From: CAKKQX01 sp963734595
Lineage (GTDB): Bacteria; Pseudomonadota; Gammaproteobacteria; Burkholderiales; SG8-41
Direction of reading: 5' to 3'
Length of the DNA stretch: 64,000 nucleotides
Assembly (NCBI GenBank): GCA_963734595.1
Contig: CAVTHV010000037.1
Coordinates: 620,001-684,000, forward strand
In this document: positions 43,876 through 52,425 of the stretch, one piece after another
Numbering within the stretch: the first letter of the stretch is position 1
Layout: each line of letters opens with the position of its first letter
Notes under the pieces: model-generated
What the model was told of the DNA's origin: nothing
The model's database searches: none
The model's input: the letters and a program-made list of their open reading frames with translations, nothing else
Translations under genes and position numbers: made by a program

Positions 43876-44412
43876 CTAGTGGGTAAGCGCGGCTGCCATT
43901 GCGTCGAGCCTGCCGCGCACCGTCGCATCGATTACTTTGTCGCCGACCATGATCCTGACGCCGCCGATCAACTGTGGATCAACCTCGACGTGCGCGCTGA
44001 TCTTGCGCTGATACTTCGCCTCAAGCCGCGCGACAATCTGTTTGATCTGTTCGTCGTTGATGGGCAGCGCGGAAACGATCCTCGCCTCTAGCGCGCCTTC
44101 GTGTTCGCGCCGCAGGTCCTCGAACAGATCGCGAATCTGCGGCACCAATTCGAGCCGGCGATTGTGCGCCAGGACCTGGACGAAATTGCGGCCGAGGCCG
44201 TCCATCTTGTCGCCGGCAATGCTCAAAATGAGGGCTTCAGTCTGTTGCGCGCTGAGGTTGGGGCTGCTGATGCGGGCCCGCACCTGCGGATCCACCACCA
44301 CGGCCGACAGCAGCGCAAGCATCTGCGACCAGCCGGCGAGATTCGATTTCTCGCGCGCCAGTTTGAACGCGGCTTCGGCGTAGGGGCGCGCGATGGTAAC
44401 CAGTTCCGCCAT
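43876..44412 (-). CDS. atpH: ATP synthase delta subunit
   Basis: Peripheral-stalk subunit that holds F1 to the b dimer. The 178-residue protein begins MAELVTIARPYAEAAFKLA and has the C-terminal signature DPQLIGGVRIMVGDKVIDATVRGRL. The frame is intact. It lies between atpF and atpA as in the standard atp order. Confidence 0.95.
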   Translation of the reverse strand: MAELVTIARPYAEAAFKLAREKSNLAGWSQMLALLSAVVVDPQVRARISSPNLSAQQTEALILSIAGDKMDGLGRNFVQVLAHNRRLELVPQIRDLFEDLRREHEGALEARIVSALPINDEQIKQIVARLEAKYQRKISAHVEVDPQLIGGVRIMVGDKVIDATVRGRLDAMAAALTH

Positions 44413-44420
44413 GGCGTTCC

Positions 44421-44891
44421 TTAGAGCTGCCCCTGGATCCGGGTCAGCAGATCCGCGTGTACCTTGGTGTCGACTTCGCGGCGCAGAATCTGCTCGGCGC
44501 CGGCCACCGCCAGCATGGCAACCTCGGCGCGCAGCGTTTCTTTGGCGCGAAACACTTCCTGCTCGATCTCGGCCTTGGCGCCGGTGAGCAGGCGTTCGCC
44601 CTCGGTTCTTGCCGCATTTTTCGCCTCTTCGACGATTTGCGCGCCGCGCTTGTCGGCCTGGGTCAGCAGCTCCTGGGCTTTTTGCCGCGCCTCGACGAGG
44701 ATTTCCTCGGTCCGCTTTGCCGCCTGCTCGAGTTCCTGCCTGCCGCGCTCCGCCGCCGCAAGGCCGTCAGCGATCTGCTTCTGGCGCTCGTGCATCGCCC
44801 GCTGCAGCGGCGGCCACACGAATTTCATCGTGAACCAGATGAACAAGCCGAACCAGACGGCCTGCCCTATGAGAGTGGCATTGATGTCCAC
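44421..44891 (-). CDS. atpF: ATP synthase F0 b subunit
   Basis: Peripheral stalk. One N-terminal membrane helix (about 4-26, LIGQAVWFGLFIWFTMKFVWPP) is followed by a long charged coiled coil to residue 156 that contacts delta. Typical length and an intact frame. Confidence 0.95.
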   Translation of the reverse strand: MDINATLIGQAVWFGLFIWFTMKFVWPPLQRAMHERQKQIADGLAAAERGRQELEQAAKRTEEILVEARQKAQELLTQADKRGAQIVEEAKNAARTEGERLLTGAKAEIEQEVFRAKETLRAEVAMLAVAGAEQILRREVDTKVHADLLTRIQGQL

Positions 44892-44921
44892 GCTGATCTC
44901 CTACCGCTCAAGTTGTGGAAA

Positions 44922-45197
44922 TTAGCCGCCCGCAGCCTTCTGCACCAGCGCGATATACGGATTGGCAAACAGCAGATAGAGCGCGATACCGACGCCGATC
45001 ATGCTCACCGCGTCGAGCAGGCCGGCGACGATGAACATTTTGACTTGCAGCGTCGGGATCATTTCCGGCTGGCGCGCTGCGCCTTCCAGAAAGCGGCCAC
45101 CGAGAATGCCGAAGCCGACGGCCGTTCCGAGCGCGCCCGCACCGATCAGGATCGCGACCGCGATCGACACATTGCCTAACAAAAGGGACAGTTCCAT
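44922..45197 (-). CDS. atpE: ATP synthase F0 c subunit
   Basis: Rotor ring proteolipid, 91 residues. Two membrane helices (about 9-33 and 52-80) flank the polar loop ARQPEM. The ion-binding carboxylate is the Asp in GLLDAVSMIGVG on helix 2; the Gln/Ser-Thr signature of sodium-binding c subunits is absent, so it is probably proton-driven. The frame is intact. Confidence 0.95.
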   Translation of the reverse strand: MELSLLLGNVSIAVAILIGAGALGTAVGFGILGGRFLEGAARQPEMIPTLQVKMFIVAGLLDAVSMIGVGIALYLLFANPYIALVQKAAGG

Positions 45198-45243
45198 TTT
45201 TTCTCCTTACTCGTAATAAATGTGAAGCAAAAAACAAAAACCT

Positions 45244-46008
45244 TCAGTGGCTCTCGTGCGCCATCGCCATATAGACGATGGTCAGCATCATGAACACGAA
45301 CGCCTGCAGGGTGATGATCAGGATGTGGAAAATCGCCCACGGTAGTGCCAGTAGCGGCTGCGCCAGCCCCAGCAACGCGATCAGGATGAACACCATTTCG
45401 CCGGCATACATGTTGCCGAACAACCGCAGCGCCAGGGAAATCGGCTTCGCCAGGTCCTCGATGATGCGGAACATAATATTGACTGGAAACAGCCACTTGC
45501 CAAATGGCACGGTGAGCACCTCGCGCGTGAATCCGCCGAAGCCCTTGATCTTGAAATTGTAGAACAGCATCAGGAAGAACACCGTGAGCGACATCGCGAA
45601 GGTGGCGTTGGGATCGGTGGTCGGCACGCTTTTGAAATAGTGCACGCCGAACAGCTTCAGCAGCGCGGGCAGAAAATCGACGGGGATCAGGTCCATCGCG
45701 TTCATGATGAACACCCAGATGAAAATGGTGATCGCCAGCGGCGTAATGAGTTCGCTCTTGCCGTGAAAGGTGTCTTTCACCTGCGCGTCGATCATGTTCA
45801 CGGCGATCTCGAAGAAATTCTGCAGCGGGCCGGGAACGCCGGCGCTCGCGCGCCGCGCCACGCGCCACATCAGCCCGAACACCAGCAAGCCCAGCAGGCC
45901 CGAAACGATCAGGGTGTCGAGATGGAAAGTCCAGAAGCCCGAGCCCGCCTTGAGGTTGGTAAGGTGGTGGACGATATATTCGGAAGAGGTCTGTCCCTGA
46001 GCGCTCAT
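45244..46008 (-). CDS. atpB: ATP synthase F0 a subunit
   Basis: Stator channel subunit with five to six membrane helices, 254 residues. The essential arginine is in ISLALRLFGNMYAGE, and the last helix carries the family-typical HILIITLQAFVFMMLTIVYMA. The intact frame starts at ATG 46008. A perfect FNR-type box lies 68 bases upstream of this start. Confidence 0.95.
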   Translation of the reverse strand: MSAQGQTSSEYIVHHLTNLKAGSGFWTFHLDTLIVSGLLGLLVFGLMWRVARRASAGVPGPLQNFFEIAVNMIDAQVKDTFHGKSELITPLAITIFIWVFIMNAMDLIPVDFLPALLKLFGVHYFKSVPTTDPNATFAMSLTVFFLMLFYNFKIKGFGGFTREVLTVPFGKWLFPVNIMFRIIEDLAKPISLALRLFGNMYAGEMVFILIALLGLAQPLLALPWAIFHILIITLQAFVFMMLTIVYMAMAHESH

Positions 46009-46047
46009 AATATGGTCGACCTAATTATCCCCGTCACAATCTTTGGC

Positions 46048-46089
46048 ATCGTAGACACGCCGGGCAACGCTCCCCTTGATCCAGATCAA
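46048..46089 (-). promoter_or_regulatory. FNR/Anr-type box and -10 element upstream of atpB
   Basis: TTGATCCAGATCAA (46076-46089) is a perfect match to the FNR consensus TTGAT-N4-ATCAA. On the minus strand TACGAT (46053-46048) lies exactly where the -10 box would be if the box is centred at -41.5 (a class II activator position), which puts the start near 46041. This would give an internal promoter for atpBEFHAGDC that skips atpI. The regulator itself is not in the window. Confidence 0.6.
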
Positions 46090-46102
46090 AAAGCCCCGCT
46101 TT
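46088..46102 (-). terminator. weak terminator-like hairpin after atpI
   Basis: On the minus strand AAAGC, GGG, GCTTT (46102-46090) overlaps the atpI stop and is followed by further T residues. The stem is only 5 bp, so it would probably attenuate, not stop, transcription from the atpI promoter. The FNR-type box starts right after it. Confidence 0.35.
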
Positions 46103-46451
46103 AAGCGAAAAGCAGTGCCGCCCAATACACCATCAGCGTGGCGGCGTAAGTCAAAAACAGCGGCAACGCCGCAATATCCCTGTAGAGCACGAACGTAAGC
46201 GCAAACAAAACCACCGTGAAAGCGAGCTTGTAGAACTCCGCCCGATACTGCGCTTTCACCAGCGCTTCAGGCCCTTCGCCGCGCGACGCGAACATCCGCC
46301 GAACATAGACATACGCGGTCAAAAATCCGATCCCGCCGCCGATCAGCGCCGACCACGCCGCGCGCGCGCCGCCGCCCATCGCCAGCACCAGCAAGACCGC
46401 CGCAATCGTGACCGCCATTTGCGCACCGAGGACCCGGCGAACCGTTTTCAT
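46101..46451 (-). CDS. atpI: ATP synthase protein I
   Basis: Small membrane protein, 116 residues, thought to assist c-ring assembly. Four hydrophobic segments are visible (about 12-27, 33-50, 70-88 and 92-114), with the conserved VKAQYRAEFYKLAFTV between the second and third. First gene of the atp operon, intact. Its promoter lies 65-95 bases upstream. Confidence 0.9.
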   Translation of the reverse strand: MKTVRRVLGAQMAVTIAAVLLVLAMGGGARAAWSALIGGGIGFLTAYVYVRRMFASRGEGPEALVKAQYRAEFYKLAFTVVLFALTFVLYRDIAALPLFLTYAATLMVYWAALLFA

Positions 46452-46515
46452 CGATCGGACGTCCTTGGCGAAGGCGAGGCCGCAGCCGACCTTGGCTGGA
46501 TCAAAAAAGACTTAA

Positions 46516-46545
46516 ATTTTATTACGTTGCAACGGACGGTGTCAA
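46516..46545 (-). promoter_or_regulatory. sigma-70 promoter of the atp operon
   Basis: On the minus strand TTGACA (46545-46540), an 18-base spacer and TAAAAT (46521-46516): a perfect -35 box and a 5-of-6 -10 box. It sits in the 123-base gap between the parB stop and the atpI start, so the atp operon is transcribed separately from the par genes. Confidence 0.8.
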
Positions 46546-46574
46546 CGAATGTTGCCGCGCGGCAGGCTGCTGGC

Positions 46575-47436
46575 TTATCCGTTGCGCGAAAGTTTGGCGA
46601 GCAGCGCCTCCAGCTGATCGAGGGTGCTGTAGCTGATGACGAGCTTGCCGCTGCCTTTTTTCGCGCCGGCCTTGATGCTCACCGTCGTGCCCAGGCGATT
46701 GGACAGATCTTCCTCCAGGCGGGCGACATCGCGGTCCGTTTGCGGGCGCGCCCGCGGCGCGGGCTTTCTTGATTCGCCGCCGACGCGGTTCTCGACTTGA
46801 CGGACCGAGAGTTGCTTGGCCACGGTTTCACGCGCCAGTTCTACCTGGCGCGCCGCGGGCAGCGCCAGCAGCGCACGCGCATGCCCCATGTCGAGCTTGC
46901 CCTCGGCCAGCAGTTCACGCACCGGCGGAGCGAGCTCCAGCAAACGCAGCAGATTGGTGACGGCGGTGCGCGAGCGGCCCAGCGCTACGGCCGCGGTCGC
47001 GTGCGTCATGTCGAATTCGCGGATCAGCCGCTGGATGGCGACCGCTGCCTCCAGCGGGTTCAGGTCCTCGCGCTGGATGTTCTCGATCAGTGCTGCCGCC
47101 AAGGCCTGCTGGTCCGATATTGCGCGCACCAGCGTCGGCACGCTCGCCAGCCCGGCAATGCGCGCCGCGCGCCAGCGCCGCTCCCCGGCAATGATTTCAT
47201 AGCGCCCGCCCGCTACCGGCCGCACCAGTATCGGTTGCATCACGCCCTGCACCTTGATCGAGTCCGCGAGTTCTCTCAGCGCCTCCTGATTCATGTGCGT
47301 GCGCGGCTGATACTTGCCGGGCTGCAGCGCATCGATCGCCAGATTGCGCAACGATTCTTCCCCCGTTGCTGCCGCCTGCTCTCGCGCCGCCCAGCAGCGC
47401 CTCGAGCCCGCGTCCCAAACCTCGTTGTTTCACCAT
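46575..47436 (-). CDS. parB: chromosome partitioning protein ParB, frameshifted
   Basis: CTP-dependent DNA clamp that loads at parS. The N-terminus has the ParA-activating stretch KQRGLGRGLEALLGG, then the CTP-binding ParB box II GERRWRAAR, ENIQREDLNPLEAA, and a helix-turn-helix (TAAVALGRSRTAVTNLLRLL) that reads parS. One extra G in the GGGGG at 47361-47365 (plus-strand C run) shifts the frame; repair joins SNGEESLRNLAIDAL and gives about 286 residues. Two parS sites lie 3.4 kb away. ATG 47436 has an AAGGCGG ribosome site. Confidence 0.94.
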
Positions 47437-47449
47437 GGTTCCGCCTTCC

Positions 47450-48226
47450 TCATGCCGCTGCCGGCGCGCTGCGGCCCAACATTTCTCCCGCCAGCTCCAG
47501 GTAGGCCTGCGCGCCCTTCGAATTCCTGTCGAATTTAAGCGCCGGCACACCATAGCTCGGCGCCTCCGCGAGCCGCACGTTACGCGGGATCACGGTGCGG
47601 TAAACCTTGTCGCCGAAATGTTCCACGAGTTGCGCCGATACCTGCTGCGCCAGCGTGTTGCGCGGGTCGTACATGGTGCGCAGCAGGCCCTCGATCTGCA
47701 GCCCGGGGTTGAGATGCGCGCGCACCTGCTTGATGGTCTGCACCAGGTCGCTCAGTCCTTCGAGCGCATAATATTCACACTGCATGGGGATCATCACGGC
47801 GTGCGCCGCGCTCAATCCGTTCACGGTAAGCAGGTTCAGCGCCGGCGGGCAATCGATGAATATGAAATCGTATTCGCCTTCCACCGCAGCGAGGGCCTCC
47901 TTGAGCCGCATCTCGCGACGCTCGATTTCGACCATCTCGACTTCGGCGCCGGCGAGTTCTCGATTGGCCGGGACCAGATCATAGCCGCCGCTGGCCGAAT
48001 GCATGCGCACTTCGCTGATCGTGCGCTCGCCCAGCAGCACCTGATACACGGTCGCCGGCAGGCTGCGCTTGTCGATGCCGCTGCCCATGGTGGCGTTGCC
48101 CTGGGGGTCGAGATCGACCAGCAGCACGCGCTGCGCCTCCGCGGCGAGGCTCGCAGCAAGATTGACGCTGGTGGTCGTCTTGCCGACGCCGCCTTTCTGG
48201 TTGGTAATGGCCAGTATCTTGGTCAT
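47450..48226 (-). CDS. parA: chromosome partitioning ATPase ParA
   Basis: Deviant Walker ATPase that moves ParB-parS complexes over the nucleoid. KGGVGKTTTSVNLA (11-24), LLVDLDPQGNAT and FIFIDCPPAL are the three ATPase motifs. It has 258 residues in an intact frame. It overlaps the rsmG stop by 4 bases and precedes parB by 13, forming mnmG-rsmG-parA-parB. Confidence 0.96.
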   Translation of the reverse strand: MTKILAITNQKGGVGKTTTSVNLAASLAAEAQRVLLVDLDPQGNATMGSGIDKRSLPATVYQVLLGERTISEVRMHSASGGYDLVPANRELAGAEVEMVEIERREMRLKEALAAVEGEYDFIFIDCPPALNLLTVNGLSAAHAVMIPMQCEYYALEGLSDLVQTIKQVRAHLNPGLQIEGLLRTMYDPRNTLAQQVSAQLVEHFGDKVYRTVIPRNVRLAEAPSYGVPALKFDRNSKGAQAYLELAGEMLGRSAPAAA

Positions 48227-48858
48227 AGTCCGCCCCGCCGCGGCTGCACCAGCACCAGGTGGCGCTCCGCCTCAAGCCCGGGCACGGCGAGCGGGATCAC
48301 GCCGCGGAGTTCAAACCCGTTCGGCATCTGGGCAATTTCTTCATCGGGAAAAACGCCTTTCATCGCCGCGATCACCCCATCCGCGGCACACAGGTGCCCG
48401 GCGGCCGCCAGAAACTGGGGCAAATCGGAAAATGCCCGGGAGATCACGACTTCGAACGGCTGCGGCGGCTGCCACGATTCGACGCGCGCGCACACCACCT
48501 CCACATTATCGAGCCCGAGCTCGATCACCGCCTGCCTGAGAAAGGTCGCCTTCTTGTGATTGCTGTCGAGCAGGGTCACCTGCGTTTGCGGCAATGCCAG
48601 GGCCAGCGGAATGCCGGGCAGCCCCGCGCCGCTGCCGACATCGACCAGACGCCGCGCTCGAACGTGCGGAAGGACGGCAAGACAGTCGAGTAGATGATGG
48701 CTTATCATTTTCTGCGTCTCGCGCACCGCCGTCAGGTTGTAGACGCGGTTCCATTTCTCGATCAGCGCAAGGTAATCGAGCAGTTTTCGTTGCGTCTCTT
48801 CCGTGAGGTCGAGGCGCAGCTCGGTCACGCCTTGCGCGAGTGTTGCGGCAAGGCTCAT
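48223..48858 (-). CDS. rsmG: 16S rRNA (guanine527-N7)-methyltransferase
   Basis: Methylates the 530-loop guanine of 16S rRNA with SAM. RLVDVGSGAGLPGIPLAL (about 70-86) is the SAM-binding motif; WNRVYNLTAVRE and VISRAFSDL are family signatures. It has 211 residues in an intact frame, overlapping the mnmG stop by 4 bases (ATGA) and parA by 4. Confidence 0.95.
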   Translation of the reverse strand: MSLAATLAQGVTELRLDLTEETQRKLLDYLALIEKWNRVYNLTAVRETQKMISHHLLDCLAVLPHVRARRLVDVGSGAGLPGIPLALALPQTQVTLLDSNHKKATFLRQAVIELGLDNVEVVCARVESWQPPQPFEVVISRAFSDLPQFLAAAGHLCAADGVIAAMKGVFPDEEIAQMPNGFELRGVIPLAVPGLEAERHLVLVQPRRGGL

Positions 48859-50746
48859 GCCGTTTTTTTGTTCTGCGTAAAACCCCGTTTCACATGCACC
48901 AGCAGCACCGAGACCGCTGCCGGTGTCATGCCCGACAGGCGCGCTGCCTGGCCCAGGGTCTCGGGCCGGAATTTATTGAGCTTCTGCTGCACCTCGGCCG
49001 ACAGGCCGTGCAGTCCGGTGTAGTCGAAGTCCTGCGGCAAGGGCAAGCTTTCGTGATGCCCGTGACGCTCGATTTCTTCGCGCTGGCGTTCGATGTAGCC
49101 ATGATACTTGGCCTGGATCTCGACCTGTTCGGCAGCCTGCGCATCCTCGATGGCGGGGCCCGCGCCGGGCAGCGTCATGAGCGCGGCGTAGCCCACGTCC
49201 GGACGCCGCAACAGTTCCAGCAATGAATACTCGCGCTCGATCGCCTGGCCCAGCACGCGTTCGGCATCGGTCTGCGGCAACAATTTCGGGTTGAGCCAGG
49301 TCGATTTCAGCCGCTCCTGCTCATGCGCGATCGCTTCGCGCTTGCGGCAAAATGCGTCCCACCGCACGTCATCCACCACGCCGAGCTTGCGGCCGATTTC
49401 GGTCAGGCGCAGATCGGCGTTGTCCTCGCGCAGGCTCAGGCGGTATTCGGCGCGGCTGGTAAACATGCGGTACGGCTCGGAGACCCCGCGCGTGATGAGA
49501 TCATCGACCAGCACGCCGAGATAGGCCTCGTCGCGCCGCGGACACCACGGCGCGCGCTCCGTGGCCTGCAACCCGGCGTTGATGCCGGCGAGCAGCCCTG
49601 GGCGGCGGCTTCCTCGTAGCCGGTGGTGCCATTGATCTGCCCCGCGAAAAACAGCCCGCCGATGGCGCGCGTCTCGAGCGAACTCTTCAGCCCGCGCGGA
49701 TCGAAATAGTCGTATTCGATGGCGTAGCCGGGCCGCGTGATAAAGGCGTTCTCCAGTCCCTTGATCGAGCGCACCAGCGCATGCTGCACGTCGAACGGCA
49801 GGCTCGTCGATATGCCATTGGGATAAAACTCGTTGACCGTCAGGCCTTCCGGCTCGAGGAAGATCTGGTGCGACTGCTTGTCGGCGAAGCGCGTGATCTT
49901 GTCCTCGATCGACGGGCAGTAGCGCGGACCCACGCCCTCGATCACGCCGGTAAACATCGGCGAGCGGTCGAGCCCGCTGCGAACGATGTCGTGCGTGCGC
50001 GCATTGGTGTGCGTGATCCAGCACGGCAGTTGCGGCGGATGCTGTGCGCGCGAGCCGAGGAAAGAAAACACCGGCGTCGGTTCGTCGCCGGGCTGTTCGG
50101 CCATCACCGAAAAATCGATGCTGCGCCCGTCGATGCGCGGCGGCGTGCCGGTTTTCAGCCGGCCGGCCGGCAGCTTCATTTCGCGCAGCCGGTGCGCAAG
50201 ACTGACGGAGGGCGGATCGCCGGCGCGGCCCGCCTGGTAGTTCTGCAGGCCGACGTGCACCCGTCCGGACAGAAAGGTGCCGGCGGTCAGCACGACGGCG
50301 CGGGCAGAAAATTTCAGGCCGGTCTGGGTCACCACCCCGGTCACGCGATCGCCGTCCAGAATCAGGTCATCGACGGCCTGCTGGAAAATGCGCAGGTTGG
50401 GTTGGTTCTCGAGCCGGCCGCGAATCGCCGTTTTGTAAAGCAGCCGATCCGCCTGGGCGCGCGTGGCGCGCACCGCCGGGCCTTTTCGCGAATTGAGAAT
50501 GCGGAACTGAATGCCGGCCTCGTCGGTAGCGGCCGCCATCGCGCCGCCAAGCGCATCGACCTCCCTGACCAGGTGGCCTTTGCCGATGCCGCCCACTGAC
50601 GGATTGCACGACATCTGCCCCAGGGTTTCGATGTTGTGGGTGAGCAGGAGCGTACGGCAGCCGAGCCTGGCGCTGGCCAGCGCGGCCTCGGTGCCGGCAT
50701 GCCCGCCGCCGATCACAATAACATCAAATTTATCAATGGGTTGCAT
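48855..50746 (-). CDS. mnmG: tRNA uridine-5-carboxymethylaminomethyl synthase MnmG, frameshifted
   Basis: With MnmE, installs cmnm5 on U34 of certain tRNAs; FAD-dependent. The FAD motif is VIVIGGGHAGTEAALASARLG, followed by LGQMSCNPSVGGIGKGHL, GTPPRIDGRS, GLFFAGQINGTTGYEEAAAQG and the C-terminal MnmE-binding helices. One missing G near 49597 (CAGGGCTG should read CAGGGGCTG) splits it; repair restores QGLLAGINAGLQ and about 630 residues, the usual size. Its partner mnmE lies upstream beyond two parS sites. Confidence 0.95.
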
Positions 50747-50830
50747 TACGTTCCGCGTCCAGCAAGCGCTGGATAATACCCTATTTTACGCAATAAATGA
50801 ATCCGTTGCGTACAAAGTAGGGGCGCGGAG

Positions 50831-50846
50831 GGTTTCACGTGAAACA
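50831..50846. promoter_or_regulatory. parS centromere-like site 1
   Basis: GGTTTCACGTGAAACA matches 15 of 16 bases of the bacterial parS consensus TGTTTCACGTGAAACA, including the complete inner palindrome GTTTCACGTGAAAC. It lies between mnmG and mnmE, close to parA, parB and the origin, as expected of the site ParB loads on. Confidence 0.93.
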
Positions 50847-50947
50847 TTGACGCCGGCCCCTGGATCGTCTGACGAGCTTGGTCACGCTGCCCGCGGCACC
50901 ATATTGTGCAAGCACCGCCGCGCCGTCACGCGGCTCGGCGCTAGCAA

Positions 50948-50963
50948 GGTTTCACGTGAAACA
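50948..50963. promoter_or_regulatory. parS centromere-like site 2
   Basis: GGTTTCACGTGAAACA again, identical to site 1 and 117 bases away in the same mnmG-mnmE gap. The 101 bases between the two sites hold no gene. The rest of the gap (50747-50830) is the mnmG leader with a small CCAGC/GCTGG hairpin. Confidence 0.93.
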
Positions 50964-51022
50964 TCCCTGCGGCCCGGGGTACTTTTGCGCTGGGCGGGGG
51001 AACCGAGGGCCGCCCGCGGGAT

Positions 51023-52370
51023 TCATTTCCCGATGCAGAATCTCGAGAAGATTTCTCCCAGGAGATCGTCAGCGGTGAACTCGCCGGTGATGCTCGACAG
51101 CGCCTCCTGGGCAAGCCGCAGCTCCTCGGCGAAAAGCTCCGGCTGCTTCACTCGCCCGGCTGCGTGCAGCAGACACTCGCGGGCGAGATTCAGCGCCTGC
51201 AAATGCCGCTCGCGCGCCATGTATATGCCCTCACCCGTGCTGTGCCAGCCCACCGCTTTGAGCAAGGCCTCCCGCAGCAGGTCGATTCCCGTCCCGGTCT
51301 TGGCTGAAAGCCAGATCACGGACTTCCCTTCCGTCGCCTCCGCTGCCGGGGCGCGCCCGAGCAGGTCGATCTTGTTCATGACATGCAGGCTGGGCAGTTG
51401 CGGCGGCAGCCGCTTCAGTATGGCTCGATCTTCCGCTGTTTCGCCGCGCGTGGCATCCACCAGCAGCAACACCAGATCGGCTTTTTCGATGGCCGTCCAG
51501 GCGCGCGCAATGCCGAGCTTTCTCCACTGGGTCGTCCGACGCGCGCAGGCCGGCGGTGTCGATGATGTGCGCGGGCACGCCACCAATATCTATGGTCTGA
51601 CGTATGGCGTCGCGTGTCGTGCCGGGTATGTCGGTGACTATGGCGAGCTCCTCCCCCGCCAGGCGGTTCAACAGGCTCGACTTGCCGACGTTGGGCTGGC
51701 CTGCCAGCACGATATGGATCCCTTCGCGCAGGAGACTGCCCTGCCGGGAGGCATCAAGCACTTTGTCCAACCTTTGCTGAATTGTGCGCAACCGCCCTTC
51801 GGCATCTGCCGGTTTGAGAAAATCGATCTCTTCATCGGGGAAGTCGAGCGTCGCCTCCACCAGCGCCCGCAGGTCGATGAGTGCGCGCGTAAGCTCATGT
51901 ATTCGCTCAGAAAATGCTCCGTGCAGTGAGCGCACCGCGCAGCGCGCCGCCTCCGCGGTCGTCGCATCGATCAGGTCGGCCACGCTCTCCGCCTGCGCCA
52001 AATCGAGCTTGTCGTTGAGAAAGGCGCGCTTGGTAAACTCGCCCGGCTCCGCGATACGCGCGCCCAGCCCCAGACAGCGCTTGAGGAGCAGCCGCTGCAC
52101 GACCGGCCCGCCATGCCCCTGCAACTCCAACATGCTTTCGCCGGTGTAGGAATGCGGCGCCGGAAAATAGAGCGCCAGTCCCCGATCAATGGCCGCACCA
52201 TCGTGGTCACGAAAATCTGCGAGGGACGCGCGTCTTGGTTGCAGTGGCCGGCCTATGATCTGGCCAATGATTGCGTCGAGCCCTTGTTCGGGCCCGGACA
52301 GGCGGACTACGCCGATGCCGCCGCGTCCCGGCGCTGTCGCGATCGCGGCGATGATGTCGTTGACTGCCAT
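51023..52370 (-). CDS. mnmE: tRNA modification GTPase MnmE, frameshifted
   Basis: Partner of MnmG in U34 modification. The N-terminal tetrahydrofolate-binding domain (IIAAIATAPGRGGIGVVRLSG), a helical domain, and an inserted G domain with AGQPNVGKSSLLN (P-loop), DIPGTTRD, DTAGLR and NKIDLLG; the C-terminus is the invariant FCIGK. One extra A near 51521 (plus-strand TTT) splits the G domain (PVEK-LGIARAW). Repair gives about 448 residues. ATG 52370 (MAVNDIIAAIATAPG) is preferred to the longer frame. Confidence 0.95.
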
Positions 52371-52425
52371 CGAAGGCAAGTATAGCGGTTCCGCCATTTC
52401 AGGCGTCGCCGCCAGGTTGAGCGGG

